Assembly (NCBI GenBank): GCA_934292805.1
Contig: CAKQXQ010000052.1
Location: 1 to 14,009, forward strand
Length of the DNA: 14,009 bases
Reading direction: 5' to 3'
Origin: an uncultured Roseburia sp.
GTDB taxonomy: Bacteria; Bacillota; Clostridia; Lachnospirales; Lachnospiraceae
This document shows positions 13,572-14,009 of the stretch, piece by piece. The translations under genes and the position numbers were made by a program. The notes under the pieces were generated by a model, which saw nothing but the letters and a program-made list of their open reading frames with translations, was not told where the DNA came from and ran no database searches. The first letter of the stretch is position 1, and each line of letters opens with the position of its first letter.

Positions 13572-14009
13572 GTGAGTAACGCAATCCTAATGTCAGGTGG
13601 AGCGGATGATATCGACTTTATGATACATGGGCTTTTCTCCTACCAGCTGTTTGGACATACGGTGTGGATCACTACGTCACATGTATGTATCCTTCTGGTA
13701 ATGCTTGTGATCCTTATATTTGCGATCATAGCGAACCGGAAGATAAAGCACGCGACAGAAGTGCCGGATGGTTTTCAGAACGTGATCGAGCTTCTCGTAG
13801 AGAAGTTAGATGGAATCGTTATGGGAACAATGGGAAAGATAGCCGGACCGAAGTTTTCAAATTATATTTGTACAATCTTCGTCTTTATCTTTATCAGCAA
13901 TATCTCCGGTCTGTTCGGTCTCAGACCACCAACAGCGGACTATGGTACAACACTTGCACTTGGTCTTATTACATTCTTCCTGATCCATATCACGCAGTTT
14001 AAAAACCTG
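13572..14009 (+). CDS. atpB: F-type ATP synthase subunit a (5' part, runs off the window)
   Basis: Subunit a forms the proton (or sodium) half-channels against the c-ring in the membrane F0 sector. Only the first 146 codons are present, open to the last base. Predicted helices at about 34-54, 97-117 and 123-142. Family features: VPDGFQNVIELLVE (64-77), GPKFSNYI, and ISGLFGLRPPTADYGTTLAL (111-130), the last being characteristic of AtpB. The key Arg of the channel lies beyond the window, so completeness and ion specificity cannot be judged. The start is a GTG: AGGAGGTGA (13558-13566), a full 9-base match to the 16S rRNA tail, lies at ideal distance, which favours it over an internal ATG at 13590. 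Confidence 0.95.
   Translation, partial: MSNAILMSGGADDIDFMIHGLFSYQLFGHTVWITTSHVCILLVMLVILIFAIIANRKIKHATEVPDGFQNVIELLVEKLDGIVMGTMGKIAGPKFSNYICTIFVFIFISNISGLFGLRPPTADYGTTLALGLITFFLIHITQFKNL

Noticed and set aside
13664..14002. 112-codon plus-strand frame near the window end
   Set aside because: It is out of frame with atpB, whose translation from the GTG at 13572 is clear and open to the window end.

Overview
The window reads as an ordinary chromosomal segment of a low-to-moderate GC Gram-positive anaerobe, most likely Clostridia and probably Lachnospiraceae. The signs are strong AGGAGG-type ribosome binding sites, a 56-residue clostridial 2[4Fe-4S] ferredoxin, an initiator tRNA without an encoded CCA end, and Firmicutes gene order: rpsF-ssb-rpsR, gdpP-rplI-dnaB, and a ywlC/ywlE-like/upp cluster running into the ATP synthase operon. 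I see no transposase, integrase, phage gene or CRISPR array. The genus is not resolved.

Layout. 1-115: initiator tRNA-fMet and its terminator. 178-1157: an NAD-dependent protein deacylase (sirtuin) and a small DUF951 protein. 1154-2384: rpsF-ssb-rpsR from a strong promoter, closed by a 13-bp hairpin terminator. 2426-3005: a lone calcineurin-like phosphoesterase with its own terminator. 3005-3791: an unrecognised lipoprotein. 3840-7817: gdpP-rplI-dnaB, with a 4-nt overlap between the first two and a terminator-like hairpin just before dnaB. 7890-8604: a MerR-type HTH protein whose 3' end forms a bidirectional terminator. 8616-9956, minus strand: ferredoxin and aldose 1-epimerase. 10065-10104: back-to-back promoters. 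10131-14009: tsaC/ywlC, a low-molecular-weight phosphatase-like protein, upp, a dCMP deaminase, atpZ, atpI and the start of atpB, closely packed with no intrinsic terminator seen between them.

How the genes fit together. The left half is information processing: initiation tRNA, ribosomal proteins S6, S18 and L9, single-strand binding protein and replicative helicase, with the c-di-AMP phosphodiesterase GdpP embedded as it is in Bacillus. The right half joins the threonylcarbamoyl-adenosine tRNA modification enzyme, pyrimidine salvage (UPRT, dCMP deaminase) and energy conversion (F-type ATP synthase), an order that resembles Bacillus ywlC-ywlE-upp-atp.

No undescribed multi-gene system is evident. 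The most notable observation is that the phosphatase-like protein at 11214-11672 has lost the catalytic cysteine of its family while keeping the loop arginine and an Asp-Pro-Tyr general-acid motif. Lesser points are RNA hairpins with no assigned role (1557-1576, 12313-12362), terminator-like hairpins placed directly ahead of dnaB and of the MerR-type gene, and an SSB whose C-terminal tip carries an extra residue. Every gap between genes is shorter than 200 bases; what each holds is described in the features.
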